Source: Pseudomonas sp. Marseille-Q3773
Lineage (GTDB): Bacteria > Pseudomonadota > Gammaproteobacteria > Pseudomonadales > Pseudomonadaceae
Direction of reading: 5' to 3'
Assembly: GCF_916618955.1 (NCBI RefSeq)
Contig: NZ_OU745390.1
Span: 5,262,001 to 5,326,000, forward strand
Length of the DNA stretch: 64,000 bases
The notes beneath the pieces are model-generated. The model saw only the letters and a list, made by a program, of their open reading frames with translations. It was not told the DNA's origin and did not search any database. Shown in pieces: positions 28,700 to 38,722 of the stretch (position 1 is its first letter; each line of letters starts with the position of its first letter). A program made the position numbers and the translations under genes.

Positions 28700-29434
28700 T
28701 CAGAAGCCGATGAAGGCGTAGTACAGCGGGGGTTCGCGGGTTATGTGCAAGCCGTACCCCTGCAAGCGCGCCGCTAGCGCTTGGTCTTCGACATGGAGGG
28801 TCCAGGCTGCCCCGTCGTCTTCCGGCAGTTGCGCCAGGCTTGCGGCAAACGCGCCCATGTCGGGCAGGTAAGCCGTAAAGCCATTGCCTTTTAGCGCACT
28901 GGTAGTCATGCCTAACGCCTGGCATACCTGCACCTTGGCCGCGATATCGTTCCTGTCGGCCTGACGCGAGGCGTGCACCAACGCCTGCAGACCGCTATCG
29001 AGCAGTTGCGTGCCGTGAATCAGCTCAGGCCCTTGCTGCCAGGCTTGCGGCGGGCAGTCCTTGCTTGCTGGCCGCAGCGGGATATGCGGGTTGATCTCTA
29101 CCGGATAAATACGGCAGACCAACGGGCGGCGGTCATAGATGGTGCACAAGTCATTGTCGTCGAGGTTGCGGCAGCGCCCGGGGTTGAATGCGGCAAAGGT
29201 CACCGCGACGCGCACCTCGCCAGCGCCGCAGCGCACGGGATGGGAACGGCGCATTACATGCTCACGCTGCTCCAGCGGCATGCCGGGGCCATCGGGCACG
29301 AAAGCTTCGATCAGCACCACCACCTGGCCAGCATCTGTCGCCCAGTGACGGGCTTCGTCCAGGGTCAAGGGCACGTGGTGGCCGGTGCAGCACTTGCCGC
29401 AGCCGGTGCAGGCGAAACGCAGGCTGTCGGTCAC
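28700..29434 (-). CDS. YkgJ family cysteine cluster protein
   Basis: A 244-residue protein with the CxxC...C cluster: FACTGCGKCC near the N-terminus and further cysteines in GRCRNLDDNDLCTIYDRRPLVCRIYP. This CxxCxxxxC-type signature suggests a zinc or iron-sulfur site; the function is unknown. GTG 29434 was chosen because GGAGG lies seven bases upstream and the GTGA overlap couples it to the preceding gene. An ATG at 29452 has no Shine-Dalgarno. Confidence 0.82.
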   Translation of the reverse strand: MTDSLRFACTGCGKCCTGHHVPLTLDEARHWATDAGQVVVLIEAFVPDGPGMPLEQREHVMRRSHPVRCGAGEVRVAVTFAAFNPGRCRNLDDNDLCTIYDRRPLVCRIYPVEINPHIPLRPASKDCPPQAWQQGPELIHGTQLLDSGLQALVHASRQADRNDIAAKVQVCQALGMTTSALKGNGFTAYLPDMGAFAASLAQLPEDDGAAWTLHVEDQALAARLQGYGLHITREPPLYYAFIGF

Positions 29435-29742
29435 TTGACCTCCGGGCTCCATTCGCTGACGAAGGCCCGTTGCTGCCGGCGGTCATACAGGCACAGTTCG
29501 GTGCCGGTACGCTGCTGCATGTGTTGCTGTGGATAGACGCCCTCGATCAGCAGGGCGCTCATGCCGACCTGGTCATCGAACTCGGCAGGTTTGCTGCGAA
29601 CATGGGCGTCCTTGAACTGGCTGGCCGCCAGGCAGGCCTTGAGCATCTGCTGGCGCTGCTCGTTCCAGGCCTGGCTGCTGGAGGCCTGGGCGGTAGCGCT
29701 GAACAGGGTACAGGTGATGAGGATAGCGCTGAAGAACTTCAT
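29431..29742 (-). CDS. Hypothetical exported protein
   Basis: A 103-residue protein with a signal peptide (MKFFSAILITCTLFSATAQA before SSSQAW). The mature part is about 83 residues with two cysteines (C41 and C87 approximately), which may form a disulfide. It overlaps the YkgJ-type gene by four bases, so the two are one transcript. No family was recognised. A TTG-initiated form five codons longer is possible. Confidence 0.72.
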   Translation of the reverse strand: MKFFSAILITCTLFSATAQASSSQAWNEQRQQMLKACLAASQFKDAHVRSKPAEFDDQVGMSALLIEGVYPQQHMQQRTGTELCLYDRRQQRAFVSEWSPEVK

Positions 29743-29829
29743 GGACGTTTCCGGCAAGTGGCTTGCGAGAGGCGCGATTATGCCCGTCTCAAACCCTGTG
29801 GCAAGCCGGGGAGTTTGTCGCAGGATTTG

Positions 29830-30729
29830 TCAGCGCTCGGCGAACACTACGGTACGCGCTGCCACCACCAGGCAATCGGTCAGCTCCGGCGAGGAGAACT
29901 TGGTGAGAATGGCATTGGCCCCGGCCAGCCTGGCCTTCTCTGCGCTCATGGTGCTGTCGAGCGATGTGTGCAGCAGGATATAGAGGTGCTGGAAATCCGG
30001 GGTCTCGCGCAGGGTGCGGGTGAAAGCGTAACCGTCCATCTCGGACATTTCGATGTCGGAGACGATGATGTTGATTTCCTGTGCGGTGCCCTGCAGCTCC
30101 AGCAGTACATTGATGGCGTCCTTGGCGCTGCGCGCGGTATGGCATTCGATGCCGAGGTTGCGCAGGGTGTGCACCGACTGTTGCAGGGCCACCTGGCTGT
30201 CGTCCACCACCAGGATGTTGGCGGCGGCCAACAGGCTGACGTCCTCTTCACTCAGGGTACTGTGGGGTGGCTCGGGTGCCGGCGGGGCAATGGCATGGAT
30301 GACTTTTTCGATGTCCAGCACCTGCACCAGAGTATTGTCGACCCGGGTGACGCCGGTGATGAACGAGCGACTGCCCGAGCCGTAGGGCGGCGGTTTGATG
30401 TCGGTGCTCAGGCAATGCACGATGCGGCTGACCGCCTGCACATGCAGGCCCTGGCGCGAGCGGCTGATCTCGGTAACGATCAGGCAGCCGCCGTCCGGGT
30501 CGGCCAAGGGCCGTTCACCGATGGCGCGGGACAGGTCGATGACCGACAGCGGGTTGCCGCGCAAAGTCGCCACGCCTTTTACGTGAGGGTGCGACTCGGG
30601 CAGCTTGGTCAGCGGTGGGCAGGGGATGATCTCGCTGACCTTGAGCAGGTTGATTGCCATCAACTTGCCGCTGCGCAGCGTGAACAGCAGCAGCGACAGC
30701 GAATCCGCGCGGGCATTTTGCGTGGCCAT
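29830..30729 (-). CDS. cheV: Chemotaxis protein CheV (CheW-receiver fusion)
   Basis: A 299-residue coupling protein. The CheW domain spans about residues 10-155 (LMAINLLKVSEII, GVATLRGNPLSVIDL). The receiver domain spans about 170-299 with ILVVDDS, the phospho-Asp in IIVSDIEMSEMDG, the switch HTSLD and LTKFSS. CheV links receptors to CheA, and its receiver is thought to act as a phosphate sink or adaptation switch. It stands alone between an exported-protein gene and norR. Confidence 0.94.
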   Translation of the reverse strand: MATQNARADSLSLLLFTLRSGKLMAINLLKVSEIIPCPPLTKLPESHPHVKGVATLRGNPLSVIDLSRAIGERPLADPDGGCLIVTEISRSRQGLHVQAVSRIVHCLSTDIKPPPYGSGSRSFITGVTRVDNTLVQVLDIEKVIHAIAPPAPEPPHSTLSEEDVSLLAAANILVVDDSQVALQQSVHTLRNLGIECHTARSAKDAINVLLELQGTAQEINIIVSDIEMSEMDGYAFTRTLRETPDFQHLYILLHTSLDSTMSAEKARLAGANAILTKFSSPELTDCLVVAARTVVFAER

Positions 30730-30798
30730 GGTGATCTTCGTCGGGAACAGGGGTAACCGGTTATCGGCCTGATCTGTTCGGGCTTTAGCGACACCCCG

Positions 30799-32352
30799 TC
30801 AGCGTAACCCCAGGCGCCGGGCCAGACGGCTGAGGTTGGCCCGGTCCAGGCCCAGTTCGCGGGCGGCGGCCGCCCAGTTGTGTTGCTGCCGTTGCAGGCA
30901 GGCTTCGATCAGTTGGCGTTGGTAGAGGTCGACGGCTTCGCGCAGGCCGCCCTCGGGCAGCACCGCTTCCTGCAGGGGCGCGGCAGGGGAGGGTAGGGTG
31001 ACCGGCGCTACCGTCGCGCGCAGGTCCAGGTCGATGGCTTCAAGGGTGAGGATGCGTGGTCGGTCGGCGTGCTGGCCCAGTGCCTTGAGCGCGGAGCGAC
31101 CGATCAGGTGTTCCAGTTCCCGCACGTTGCCCGGCCAGTCGTAGGCCAGCAGTGCCGCCTGGGCGCCGCTGCTCAGGCGCAGGCTGTTCAGGCCCAGGCG
31201 CGAACGGTTCTGCTCGAGGAAGTAGCCGGCCAACAGCAGCACGTCGCGGCCTCTTTCGCGCAGCGGTGGTACATGCAGCGGGTAGACACTGAGGCGGTGG
31301 TAGAAGTCGGCGCGGAAGTTGCCGCTGCGCACCTCTGCCGCCAGGTCGCGGTTGGTGGCGGCGATCAGGCGCACGTCCACCTGGTGCTCGCGGTCAGAGC
31401 CAAGGCGCTGCAGCTGACCGCTCTGCAATACTCGCAGCAACTTGGCCTGCACAGTCAGCGGCAGTTCACCCACTTCGTCGAGGAACAGCGTGCCGCCATT
31501 GGCCAGCTCGAACTTGCCCCGGCGCTCGCCGTGGGCGCCAGTGAAGGCGCCGCGTACATGGCCGAACAGTTCGCTTTCCACCAGCGTATCGGGCAATGCG
31601 GCACAGTTGAGGCTGATCAGCGGCTTTTCGGCGCGGTTGCTGGCCCGGTGCAGGGCTTGCGCCACCAGCTCCTTGCCGACACCGGTCTCCCCGGTGATCA
31701 ACACGGTCAGGTCGCTGCCCCCGACCAGGCGAATTTCCTCTGCCAGGCGCTTGTGGGCCGGGCTCTGGCCTATCAGTTCCTTGTCCTGGCCGCTGGCCTG
31801 GCGGTAGATCTCGGCACGGTGGTGCTCGTCTTCGGCGCGCAGGGCCAGGTGTTCGATACGCTCGGCCACGGTGACCGTGGCGGCGGCCAGGCTGGCAAAG
31901 GCCTGCAAGGCATCCAGCTCCAGGCTCTGGAATTGCCCAGGGGTAAGGGCGTCCAGCGTGACCAGGCCCCAGGGGCGCTCATCGACCATCAGTGGGCAGC
32001 CCATGCAGTCATGAACTTCCAGGTTGGCATCGGCGGCGTTGACCAGGCCGTCGTAAGGGTCGGGCAATTCAGAGTCACTGGCGAAGCGAGTGGGTTCCGG
32101 GCGGCTGAGCAGGACCTGGAAGCGTGGATGCTCGCTGACCCGGAACCGCCGGCCGAGGGTATCCGCGCTCAGGCCGTCCACCGCCAGTGGCACCAGCCAC
32201 TCGCCATCCAGGCGCAGCAGCGCGGCGGCGTCGCACGGCAGAAGCCCACGCATGGCCTGCAACAGGCGGCGGTATCGTTCCTGGTCCGGCAGGTCGCGGG
32301 ACAGGTCGCTGACCAGAGGTAGCAGGGTGGTGAGCAACGGTTTTGCAGTCAT
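30799..32352 (-). CDS. norR: Nitric-oxide-responsive sigma54 activator NorR
   Basis: A 517-residue regulator: an N-terminal GAF domain (about 20-170) that binds NO through non-haem iron, a central AAA+ domain (about 190-425) with Walker A GETGVGKE and the sigma54-contacting GAFTGA loop, and a C-terminal Fis-type HTH ([18 protein letters not shown]). It is divergent from hmp, the classical NO detoxification target in pseudomonads lacking norVW. ATG 32352 overlaps a possible NorR site (GTCATACGGAC), so autoregulation is plausible. Confidence 0.95.
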   Translation of the reverse strand: MTAKPLLTTLLPLVSDLSRDLPDQERYRRLLQAMRGLLPCDAAALLRLDGEWLVPLAVDGLSADTLGRRFRVSEHPRFQVLLSRPEPTRFASDSELPDPYDGLVNAADANLEVHDCMGCPLMVDERPWGLVTLDALTPGQFQSLELDALQAFASLAAATVTVAERIEHLALRAEDEHHRAEIYRQASGQDKELIGQSPAHKRLAEEIRLVGGSDLTVLITGETGVGKELVAQALHRASNRAEKPLISLNCAALPDTLVESELFGHVRGAFTGAHGERRGKFELANGGTLFLDEVGELPLTVQAKLLRVLQSGQLQRLGSDREHQVDVRLIAATNRDLAAEVRSGNFRADFYHRLSVYPLHVPPLRERGRDVLLLAGYFLEQNRSRLGLNSLRLSSGAQAALLAYDWPGNVRELEHLIGRSALKALGQHADRPRILTLEAIDLDLRATVAPVTLPSPAAPLQEAVLPEGGLREAVDLYQRQLIEACLQRQQHNWAAAARELGLDRANLSRLARRLGLR

Positions 32353-32403
32353 ACGGACTCCTATAGGTCGATATGACTATACGCTGGGCCGGGTCGTTTT
32401 GAC
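32348..32403. promoter_or_regulatory. NorR binding sites (GT-N7-AC)
   Basis: Two near-identical sites, GTCGATATGAC (32367-32377) and GTCGTTTTGAC (32393-32403), fit the GT-N7-AC NorR enhancer core, and a third, weaker match, GTCATACGGAC (32348-32358), overlaps the norR start codon. Three such sites upstream of the target promoter are the E. coli arrangement. Confidence 0.75.
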
Positions 32404-32443
32404 ATGATGGCCGTCAAACCCCTGATTTTGCTGAAGATAAAAC

Positions 32444-32460
32444 CTGGCACGATTGCTGAA
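32444..32460 (+). promoter_or_regulatory. Candidate sigma54 promoter of hmp
   Basis: CTGGCACGATTGCTGAA has a perfect -24 element (TGGCAC). Ten bases later the -12 dinucleotide is GA rather than GC, so the -12 half is imperfect. Its position, about 40 bases downstream of the NorR sites and about 45 before the hmp ATG, fits NorR/sigma54 control. Confidence 0.55.
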
Positions 32461-32506
32461 ATAGCCATGGCAGTCATTCGAAGCCAAAGGCTCAGGAGTT
32501 GCTGCA

Positions 32507-33685
32507 ATGCTCAATGCCGAACAACGTGCAATCATCAAGGCCACTGTCCCTCTGCTGGAAAGCGGCGGCGAGGCGCTGACCACCCACTTCTACAAGATGA
32601 TGCTCAGCGAGTATCCGCAGGTGCGCCCGCTGTTCAACCAGGCCCACCAGGCCAGCGGGGATCAGCCACGCGCCCTGGCCAACGGCGTGCTGATGTATGC
32701 CCGCCATATCGACCAGCTGGAGCAGCTGGGCGGCCTGGTCGGTCAGATCATCAACAAGCACGTCGCCTTGCAGATTCTGCCTGAGCACTACCCGATCGTC
32801 GGCAGTTGCCTGTTGCGTGCCATCGAAGAGGTGCTGGGCAAGGACATCGCCACCCCTGCGGTCATCGAGGCCTGGGGCGCGGCCTATGGCCAGCTGGCCG
32901 ACATCCTGATTGGCGCTGAAGAGAACCTCTACCAACAGAAAGAACAAGCCGAAGGTGGCTGGCGCGGTACTCGTGAGTTCCGTCTGGTGCGCCGTGAGCA
33001 GGAAAGCAGCGAGATCGTCTCGTTCTACTTTGCCCCAGTGGATGGCAAGCCGGTGCTCAAGGCCGAACCTGGCCAGTATATCGGCCTGAAGCTGGACATC
33101 GACGGTGCCGAGCAGCGCCGCAACTATTCGCTGTCGGCACTCTGCGACGGCAAGGAATATCGCATCAGCGTCAAGCGCGAGGCGGGCGGCAAGGTCTCCA
33201 ACTACCTGCACGACCAGCTGGCAGTAGGCGATCCCTTGCAGCTGTTCCCGCCGGCGGGTGACTTCACCTTGGCGGCCAGCGACAAGCCGCTGGTACTGAT
33301 CAGCGGCGGTGTCGGCATTACCCCGACCCTGGCGATGCTGCAGGCGGCCCTGCAAACCCGGCGCGAGGTGCATTTCATCCATTGTGCACGCAACGGTGCC
33401 GTGCATGCCTTCCGTGACTGGGTGGACGGCCTGGCTGCACGTCATCCCCAGCTCAAGCGCTTCTATTGCTATGCCGAGCCGGAGCAGAGCGCCGCGGCCG
33501 ATGCGGTGGGCTTGCTCAGTGAAGACTTGCTGGCCCAGTGGTTGCCGCAGGAGCGTGATGTGGATGCTTACTTCCTCGGGCCCAAGGGCTTCATGGCGGC
33601 GGTCAAGCGCCAGCTGAAGGGCCTGGGTGTGCCGCAGCAGCAGAGCCGGTACGAGTTCTTCGGGCCAGCGGCTGCGCTGGAGTGA
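32507..33685 (+). CDS. hmp: Flavohemoprotein (nitric oxide dioxygenase)
   Basis: A 392-residue enzyme oxidising NO to nitrate with NAD(P)H. The globin domain (1-140) starts MLNAEQRAIIKATVPLLESG and carries the proximal haem His in the NKHVALQILPEHY region. The FAD domain (about 150-260) has RNYSLS; the NAD domain (about 265-392) has LISGGVGITPTLAML. ATG 32507 follows AGGAGTTGCTGCA. It is activated by divergent NorR. Confidence 0.97.
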   Translation: MLNAEQRAIIKATVPLLESGGEALTTHFYKMMLSEYPQVRPLFNQAHQASGDQPRALANGVLMYARHIDQLEQLGGLVGQIINKHVALQILPEHYPIVGSCLLRAIEEVLGKDIATPAVIEAWGAAYGQLADILIGAEENLYQQKEQAEGGWRGTREFRLVRREQESSEIVSFYFAPVDGKPVLKAEPGQYIGLKLDIDGAEQRRNYSLSALCDGKEYRISVKREAGGKVSNYLHDQLAVGDPLQLFPPAGDFTLAASDKPLVLISGGVGITPTLAMLQAALQTRREVHFIHCARNGAVHAFRDWVDGLAARHPQLKRFYCYAEPEQSAAADAVGLLSEDLLAQWLPQERDVDAYFLGPKGFMAAVKRQLKGLGVPQQQSRYEFFGPAAALE

Positions 33686-34063
33686 AGTAGCGCCTGTACC
33701 GGTCTCTTCCCGGGTGGGCCCGCGATAGGGCCGGTACAGGTTTGTAAGTAACCCATCCCACCTTGTACCTATATATAAGGAATGATGAAAACCGCTATAT
33801 AGGTTTCATCTTTAATTCTCCTTTAATCACGGTATCCTTCACTCCCGGTTGTCGAGGGGCCTGGCCCTGCGCGGCACCCGGGCAGCCGCTTTTTGCCGCC
33901 GGACGTTGAACCGACGTCGCTGCGGCCGGTCTCAGCCACACCGGATAGCCCCGCGCCGCGCTATCACGCTGCTTCCTCGGCACGCTCACAGGCCCTGCCC
34001 AGCGTGTAGACTTGCGCCCAGGCAGGCGGACCACGCTGCCACTATCCATCGAAGGAACCGGCA
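33686..34063. promoter_or_regulatory. hmp-dsbB intergenic region with two inverted repeats
   Basis: 378 bases without a gene. A REP-type hairpin CCTGTACCGG / CCGGTACAGG (33693-33702 / 33731-33740) follows hmp and may terminate it. A second AT-rich repeat ACCTATATA / TATATAGGT (33767-33775 / 33796-33804) overlaps another fold, GATGAAA / TTTCATC (33784-33790 / 33804-33810). The remainder up to the dsbB ribosome site (GAAGGAACCGGCA) holds nothing recognised. Confidence 0.5.
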
Positions 34064-34570
34064 ATGAACGAACAAACATCGCGCCTGAATCGGGAACGGC
34101 GCTTTCTGGTGCTGTTGGGCCTGATCTGCATTTCGCTGATCGGCGGCGCCCTCTACATGCAGATCGTGCTCGGCGAGGCGCCGTGCCCACTGTGCATCCT
34201 GCAGCGTTATGCGCTGCTGTTCATTGCCCTGTTCGCCTTCATCGCGGCGGCGATGCCCGGGCGCCGCAGCCTGACCTTCTTCGAGGCCCTGGTAGTGCTC
34301 AGCGCCGTCGGCGGAATCGTTGCGGCCGGCAACCATGTGTATATACTCGCCAACCCCATGGTCAGTTGTGGCATCGATACCCTGCAACCCATCGTGGACG
34401 ACCTGCCGCTGGCCAAGCTCTGGCCGCTGGTGTTCCAGGTCGACGGTTTCTGCAGCACGCCGTATCCGCCGATCCTCGGCTTGTCTCTGGCGCAATGGGC
34501 CTTGCTGGCGTTTGTGCTGACGGCTGTCCTGGTTCCGCTCGGGATCTACCGCAACCGGCGCCGGGCTTAG
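34064..34570 (+). CDS. dsbB: Disulfide bond formation protein B
   Basis: A 168-residue inner-membrane protein with four hydrophobic spans (about 15-33, 46-62, 70-88 and 143-162). The quinone-linked CPLC motif is at C41/C44; the second periplasmic loop carries the other pair (C102 in MVSCGIDT and C130 in DGFCSTP). It reoxidises DsbA using ubiquinone. It lies directly upstream of the cyo operon, whose oxidase consumes ubiquinol, so the two are functionally linked through the quinone pool. Confidence 0.94.
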   Translation: MNEQTSRLNRERRFLVLLGLICISLIGGALYMQIVLGEAPCPLCILQRYALLFIALFAFIAAAMPGRRSLTFFEALVVLSAVGGIVAAGNHVYILANPMVSCGIDTLQPIVDDLPLAKLWPLVFQVDGFCSTPYPPILGLSLAQWALLAFVLTAVLVPLGIYRNRRRA

Positions 34571-35128
34571 ACAAAAGTACCGAATTGCGTGGGGTCTTTT
34601 GCGCCGCATGAGAAGAGCGAAAAGTTGCTCCCCGCTTGACTCAGATCAAGCCCCAGGCCTTGCAGAATGCGGCTTCGAGGCCTAGCAAGCGGGGTGCGAC
34701 AAACTGTCGCGAAGTTGAATTTTTGAGCAGTATTGTTACCGATTTGGTAAAAGACTGTTGCTCAATAAGTCATAGTCAAGGGTTGGCGACCTATCTACAA
34801 TCGCCCCCAATTTCCGTTCGGCACTGCTTGCGAGTCGCAGGATTGAAGGAAGCCTCAGCGCTCCTTTTTGCTGACTTCGTCAAGTTTCGCCCAACGGCGA
34901 TACCGGGCGGACCCCCCTCCGCGTTTTCCCGCACCAAATGGACTTGGTCTGAAGTACAGGCCTGTTGCCTACGAAACCATAAGCACCGCTAACCCGCTTG
35001 ACGCCAAGGCCCTGCAGTCGGACCCGGGCAGGAGCGAGTACGGGCGCGAAATGCCGCACTTGGCAGGACGAAGTGTTGGCTACCAAAACACAAATTGCAT
35101 TGAAGCAAGCTGATCTAGAGGTCGTGAG
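34571..35128 (+). promoter_or_regulatory. Long cyo operon leader/promoter region
   Basis: 558 bases between dsbB and cyoA. An ANR-type box lies at 34637-34650 and a short hairpin GCGACAAACTGTCGC at about 34697-34711. An A-rich stretch near 35085-35095 (CAAAACACAAATTG) loosely resembles a Crc/Hfq A-rich target. The cyoA ribosome site (GAGGTCGTGAG) is at the end. No convincing gene was found in either strand; a 118-codon open frame at 34636-34992 has non-coding composition. Confidence 0.55.
34637..34650 (+). promoter_or_regulatory. ANR/FNR-type box upstream of cyoA
   Basis: TTGACTCAGATCAA matches the consensus TTGAT-N4-ATCAA with one mismatch (C for T). ANR represses the cyo oxidase at low oxygen in P. 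putida, which is established knowledge, so this is a plausible operator although it lies almost 480 bases before the cyoA ATG. Confidence 0.65.
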
Positions 35129-36073
35129 ATGAGTAAAAAGCGTTACCCCAGACTGTTTGGCATATTGCCCTTTTTAGGCATGCTTTTACTCAGTGGGTGC
35201 AACTGGACCCTGCTCGACCCGAAGGGCCAGGTCGGCATTGAGCAAAAGAACCTGATTCTCATCGCTACCGGTCTGATGCTGCTGGTGGTGATTCCGGTCA
35301 TCATCATGACCGTGGTTTTCGCCTGGAAGTACCGTGCTTCCAACAAGGCCGCCACCTACACCCCCGACTGGTCGCACTCGACCAAGATCGAAGCCGCGGT
35401 GTGGATCATCCCGATCCTGATCATCATCGCCCTGGGCTACTTCACCTACCACTCCACCCACAAGCTGGACCCGTATCGCCCGCTGGATTCCGATGTGAAG
35501 CCGGTGCAGATCGACGTGGTCGCGCTGGACTGGAAATGGCTGTTCATCTACCCGGAGCAGGGCATCGCCACGGTCAACAAGATCGTCTTCCCGGCTAACA
35601 CCCCGGTCAACTTCCGCGTCACTTCCGACGCCGTGATGAACTCGTTCTTCATCCCGGGCCTGGGCGGCCAGATCTATGCCATGGCCGGCATGACCACCAA
35701 GCTGCACCTGATCGCCAACGAAAACGGCGAGTTCGACGGTATCAGCGCCAACTATAGCGGTGCTGGCTTCACCGGCATGAAATTCAAGGCTACTGCCACC
35801 TCCCAGGAAGACTTCGACAAGTGGGTCGCCGAGGTCAAGCAGTCGCCGAAGAAGCTGGACAAGGCCGAATACGACGCCTTGGCCAAACCAAGCGAAAACA
35901 ACCCGGTCGCGCTGTACAGCGAGGCTTCGCCTGACCAGTTCCAGCTGATCGTCGACAAGTACGAAGGCATGAACCGCGGTCGTCCGAGCCACGAAGAAGC
36001 AGGCAGCAAAGATCTGGCCACTACCAAGGGTGTGGAATCGAGTATGCAACCAGCTGCCGGTGCAGAGGAGTAA
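35129..36073 (+). CDS. cyoA: Cytochrome bo3 ubiquinol oxidase subunit II
   Basis: A 314-residue lipoprotein subunit: the signal ends in the lipobox LSGC near residue 25, two membrane spans lie at about 15-35 and 45-70 plus a third at 90-110, and a periplasmic cupredoxin-fold domain without CuA ligands follows ([15 protein letters not shown]). It is the first gene of cyoABCDE, three bases before cyoB. ATG 35129 follows GAGGTCGTGAG. Confidence 0.97.
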   Translation: MSKKRYPRLFGILPFLGMLLLSGCNWTLLDPKGQVGIEQKNLILIATGLMLLVVIPVIIMTVVFAWKYRASNKAATYTPDWSHSTKIEAAVWIIPILIIIALGYFTYHSTHKLDPYRPLDSDVKPVQIDVVALDWKWLFIYPEQGIATVNKIVFPANTPVNFRVTSDAVMNSFFIPGLGGQIYAMAGMTTKLHLIANENGEFDGISANYSGAGFTGMKFKATATSQEDFDKWVAEVKQSPKKLDKAEYDALAKPSENNPVALYSEASPDQFQLIVDKYEGMNRGRPSHEEAGSKDLATTKGVESSMQPAAGAEE

Positions 36074-36076
36074 GAG

Positions 36077-38095
36077 ATGTTCGGTAAACTAAGCCTGGAG
36101 GCGATACCCTATCACGAGCCGATAGTCATGGTGACACTTGCCATGATTGCGCTCGGTGGTATCGCTGTCGTCGGTGCTATCACCTACTTCCGCAAGTGGA
36201 CCTACTTGTGGACCGAGTGGTTGACGACTGTCGACCACAAGAAGATCGGGGTGATGTACATCATCGTCGCGATGGTCATGCTGCTGCGCGGCTTTGCCGA
36301 CGCCATCATGATGCGTACCCAGCTGGCTGCCGCTACCGGTGGCTCCGAAGGCTACCTGCCGCCTGAGCACTATGACCAGATCTTCACCGCTCACGGTGTG
36401 ATCATGATCATCTTCATGGCGATGCCGTTCTTCACCGGCCTGATGAACCTGGCGGTTCCTCTGCAGATCGGTGCACGTGACGTTGCCTTCCCGTTCCTGA
36501 ACTCGCTGAGCTTCTACCTGCTGCTGGCAGGCGTGCTGCTGGTCAACATCTCGCTGGGCGTTGGTGAATTCGCCAAGACCGGCTGGGTTGCCTATCCGCC
36601 GCTCGCGGGCATTCAGTACAGCCCTGGGGTGGGTGTCGACTATTACATCTGGGCGCTACAGCTATCAGGCCTGGGTACGACGCTGACCGGTGTGAACTTC
36701 CTCGTCACCGTGATGAAGATGCGCGCACCTGGCATGAAGCTGATGGACATGCCGATCTTCACCTGGACCTGCACCTGGGCCAACGTGCTGATCGTGGCTT
36801 CCTTCCCGATCCTGACCGCTGCACTCGCGCTGCTGACTGTTGACCGTTATCTGGACTTCCACATCTTCACCAACGAGCTTGGTGGGAACCCGATGATGTA
36901 CGTCAACCTGTTCTGGGCGTGGGGTCACCCTGAGGTTTACATCCTGATCCTGCCGGCCTTCGGTGTGTTCTCGGAAGTCACCTCGACCTTCTCCGGCAAG
37001 CGTCTGTTCGGCCACCACTCGATGATCTATGCATCGGGCGCGATCGCCGTGCTGGGCTTCGCTGTATGGCTGCACCACTTCTTCACCATGGGTGCCGGCG
37101 CCAGCGTCAACACCTTCTTCGGCCTGGCGACGATGCTGATCTCCATTCCGACCGGTGTGAAGCTGTTCAACTGGCTGTTCACCATCTACCAGGGCCGTCT
37201 GCGCTTCACCGCGCCGATCATGTGGACCCTGGGCTTCATGATCACCTTCTCCATCGGTGGCATGACTGGCGTTCTGCTGGCTGTTCCGGGTGCTGACTTC
37301 GTCCTGCACAACAGCCTGTTCGTAATTGCCCACTTCCACAACGTGATCATCGGTGGTGCGGTATTCGGCTACATCGCCGGCTTCGCCTACTGGTTCCCGA
37401 AAGCCTTCGGTTTCACCCTGAACGAGAAGTGGGGCAAAGCTGCCTTCTGGTTCTGGATCTCGGGCTTCTACGTCGCGTTCATGCCGCTGTACGCCCTGGG
37501 CTTCATGGGCATGACCCGTCGTCTGAACCACTCCGACAACCCGCTGTGGGAACCCTACCTGTACGTAGCCGTTGTCGGCGCCGTGCTGATCCTGTTCGGT
37601 ATCGCCTGCCAGCTGATCCAGCTGTACGTATCGGTTCGCGACCGCAACCAGAACCTGGACGTGACCGGCGACCCATGGGGCGGCCGTACCCTGGAATGGT
37701 CGACTTCGTCGCCACCTCCGTTCTACAACTTCGCCCACATGCCTGAGAAGGTTGGCCTGGACGCCTGGCACGAAGCCAAGGAAGCCGGTGTTGCCTACAA
37801 GCCGGCGGCCAAGTACGAAGCGATCCACATGCCGAGCAACACCTCCACCGGTTTGTTCATGGGCCTGTTCCTGACCGTCTTCGGCTTCGCCTTCATCTGG
37901 CACATCTGGTGGCTGGTTGGCGCGAGCCTGGTTGCAACCATCGCTGTCTTCGTTCGCCACGCGGCGCGTGACGACCAGGGCTACATGGTTCCGGCCGAAG
38001 AAGTGGCGCGCATCGAAGGCGAGCGCATGAAAGCGCTGGCCAAAGCAGGTGCTCTGCCTGCCGGCGCACGTGTCGAATCGTTTGAGCGGGTGTAA
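36077..38095 (+). CDS. cyoB: Cytochrome bo3 ubiquinol oxidase subunit I
   Basis: A 672-residue catalytic subunit with about 15 membrane spans. Haem and CuB ligands are in [17 protein letters not shown] (CuB His and the cross-linked Tyr) and in [15 protein letters not shown] (haem b and o ligands); [17 protein letters not shown] contains the further CuB histidines. It reduces oxygen to water with proton pumping. Three bases separate it from the cyoC start. Confidence 0.98.
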   Translation: MFGKLSLEAIPYHEPIVMVTLAMIALGGIAVVGAITYFRKWTYLWTEWLTTVDHKKIGVMYIIVAMVMLLRGFADAIMMRTQLAAATGGSEGYLPPEHYDQIFTAHGVIMIIFMAMPFFTGLMNLAVPLQIGARDVAFPFLNSLSFYLLLAGVLLVNISLGVGEFAKTGWVAYPPLAGIQYSPGVGVDYYIWALQLSGLGTTLTGVNFLVTVMKMRAPGMKLMDMPIFTWTCTWANVLIVASFPILTAALALLTVDRYLDFHIFTNELGGNPMMYVNLFWAWGHPEVYILILPAFGVFSEVTSTFSGKRLFGHHSMIYASGAIAVLGFAVWLHHFFTMGAGASVNTFFGLATMLISIPTGVKLFNWLFTIYQGRLRFTAPIMWTLGFMITFSIGGMTGVLLAVPGADFVLHNSLFVIAHFHNVIIGGAVFGYIAGFAYWFPKAFGFTLNEKWGKAAFWFWISGFYVAFMPLYALGFMGMTRRLNHSDNPLWEPYLYVAVVGAVLILFGIACQLIQLYVSVRDRNQNLDVTGDPWGGRTLEWSTSSPPPFYNFAHMPEKVGLDAWHEAKEAGVAYKPAAKYEAIHMPSNTSTGLFMGLFLTVFGFAFIWHIWWLVGASLVATIAVFVRHAARDDQGYMVPAEEVARIEGERMKALAKAGALPAGARVESFERV

Positions 38096-38098
38096 TCA

Positions 38099-38722
38099 AT
38101 GTCCAGTCAAGTAATGCACGGTGCTGCTCATGGTCACGACCATGGGCATGACGACCACCACCACGACTCGGGCCAGATGACCGTACTGGGTTTCTGGCTG
38201 TACCTGATGACCGACTGCATCCTGTTTGCGTCGCTCTTCGCCACCTACGCGGTGCTGTCCGGCAGTTTTGCCGGCGGCCCGTCGGGTCATGACATCTTCC
38301 AGCTCGACTTCGTAGCTGTTGAAACGCTGTTCCTGCTGCTGTCCTCGATCACCTTCGGCTTCGCCATGCTGAAGATGTTCGATGGCAAGAAAGCTGGCGT
38401 GCTGGGCTGGTTGGCTGTGACCTTCCTGTTCGGTGCAGGCTTCATCGCGATGGAAATCTATGAATTCCATCACCTGATCGGCGAAGGCTTCGGCCCGAAC
38501 CGCAGTGGCTTCCTGTCGGGCTTCTTCGCCCTGGTAGGTACCCACGGCCTGCACGTGACCGCCGGCCTGATCTGGATGGCAGTCATGATGTACCAGATCA
38601 ACAAGCACGGCATCACGCCGACCGCCAAGACCCGCATGAGCTGCCTGAGCCTGTTCTGGCACTTCCTGGACGTGGTCTGGATCTGCGTATTCACCGTCGT
38701 CTACCTGCTGGGAGTTCTGTAA
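38099..38722 (+). CDS. cyoC: Cytochrome bo3 ubiquinol oxidase subunit III
   Basis: A 207-residue membrane subunit with five hydrophobic spans, starting with a His/Asp-rich N-terminus ([13 protein letters not shown]) before [20 protein letters not shown]. The C-terminal half has [14 protein letters not shown] and [20 protein letters not shown], typical of COX3-like proteins. Its TAA shares one base with the cyoD ATG. Confidence 0.97.
   Translation: MSSQVMHGAAHGHDHGHDDHHHDSGQMTVLGFWLYLMTDCILFASLFATYAVLSGSFAGGPSGHDIFQLDFVAVETLFLLLSSITFGFAMLKMFDGKKAGVLGWLAVTFLFGAGFIAMEIYEFHHLIGEGFGPNRSGFLSGFFALVGTHGLHVTAGLIWMAVMMYQINKHGITPTAKTRMSCLSLFWHFLDVVWICVFTVVYLLGVL

Noticed and set aside
29188..30756. A 522-residue + strand frame over the YkgJ and cheV genes
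   Set aside because: Shadow of two genes with clear domains on the other strand; composition artefact.
32404..32440. Alternative sigma54 -12 element (TTTTGCTGAA) upstream of hmp
   Set aside because: No GG dinucleotide lies at the required 10-base spacing upstream.
34636..34992. A 118-residue frame in the cyo leader
   Set aside because: No Shine-Dalgarno, no family, non-coding codon bias; the region is better explained as a regulatory leader.
36665..37960. A 431-residue minus-strand frame within cyoB
   Set aside because: Antisense shadow of cyoB; His/Gln/Val-rich with no recognisable domain.
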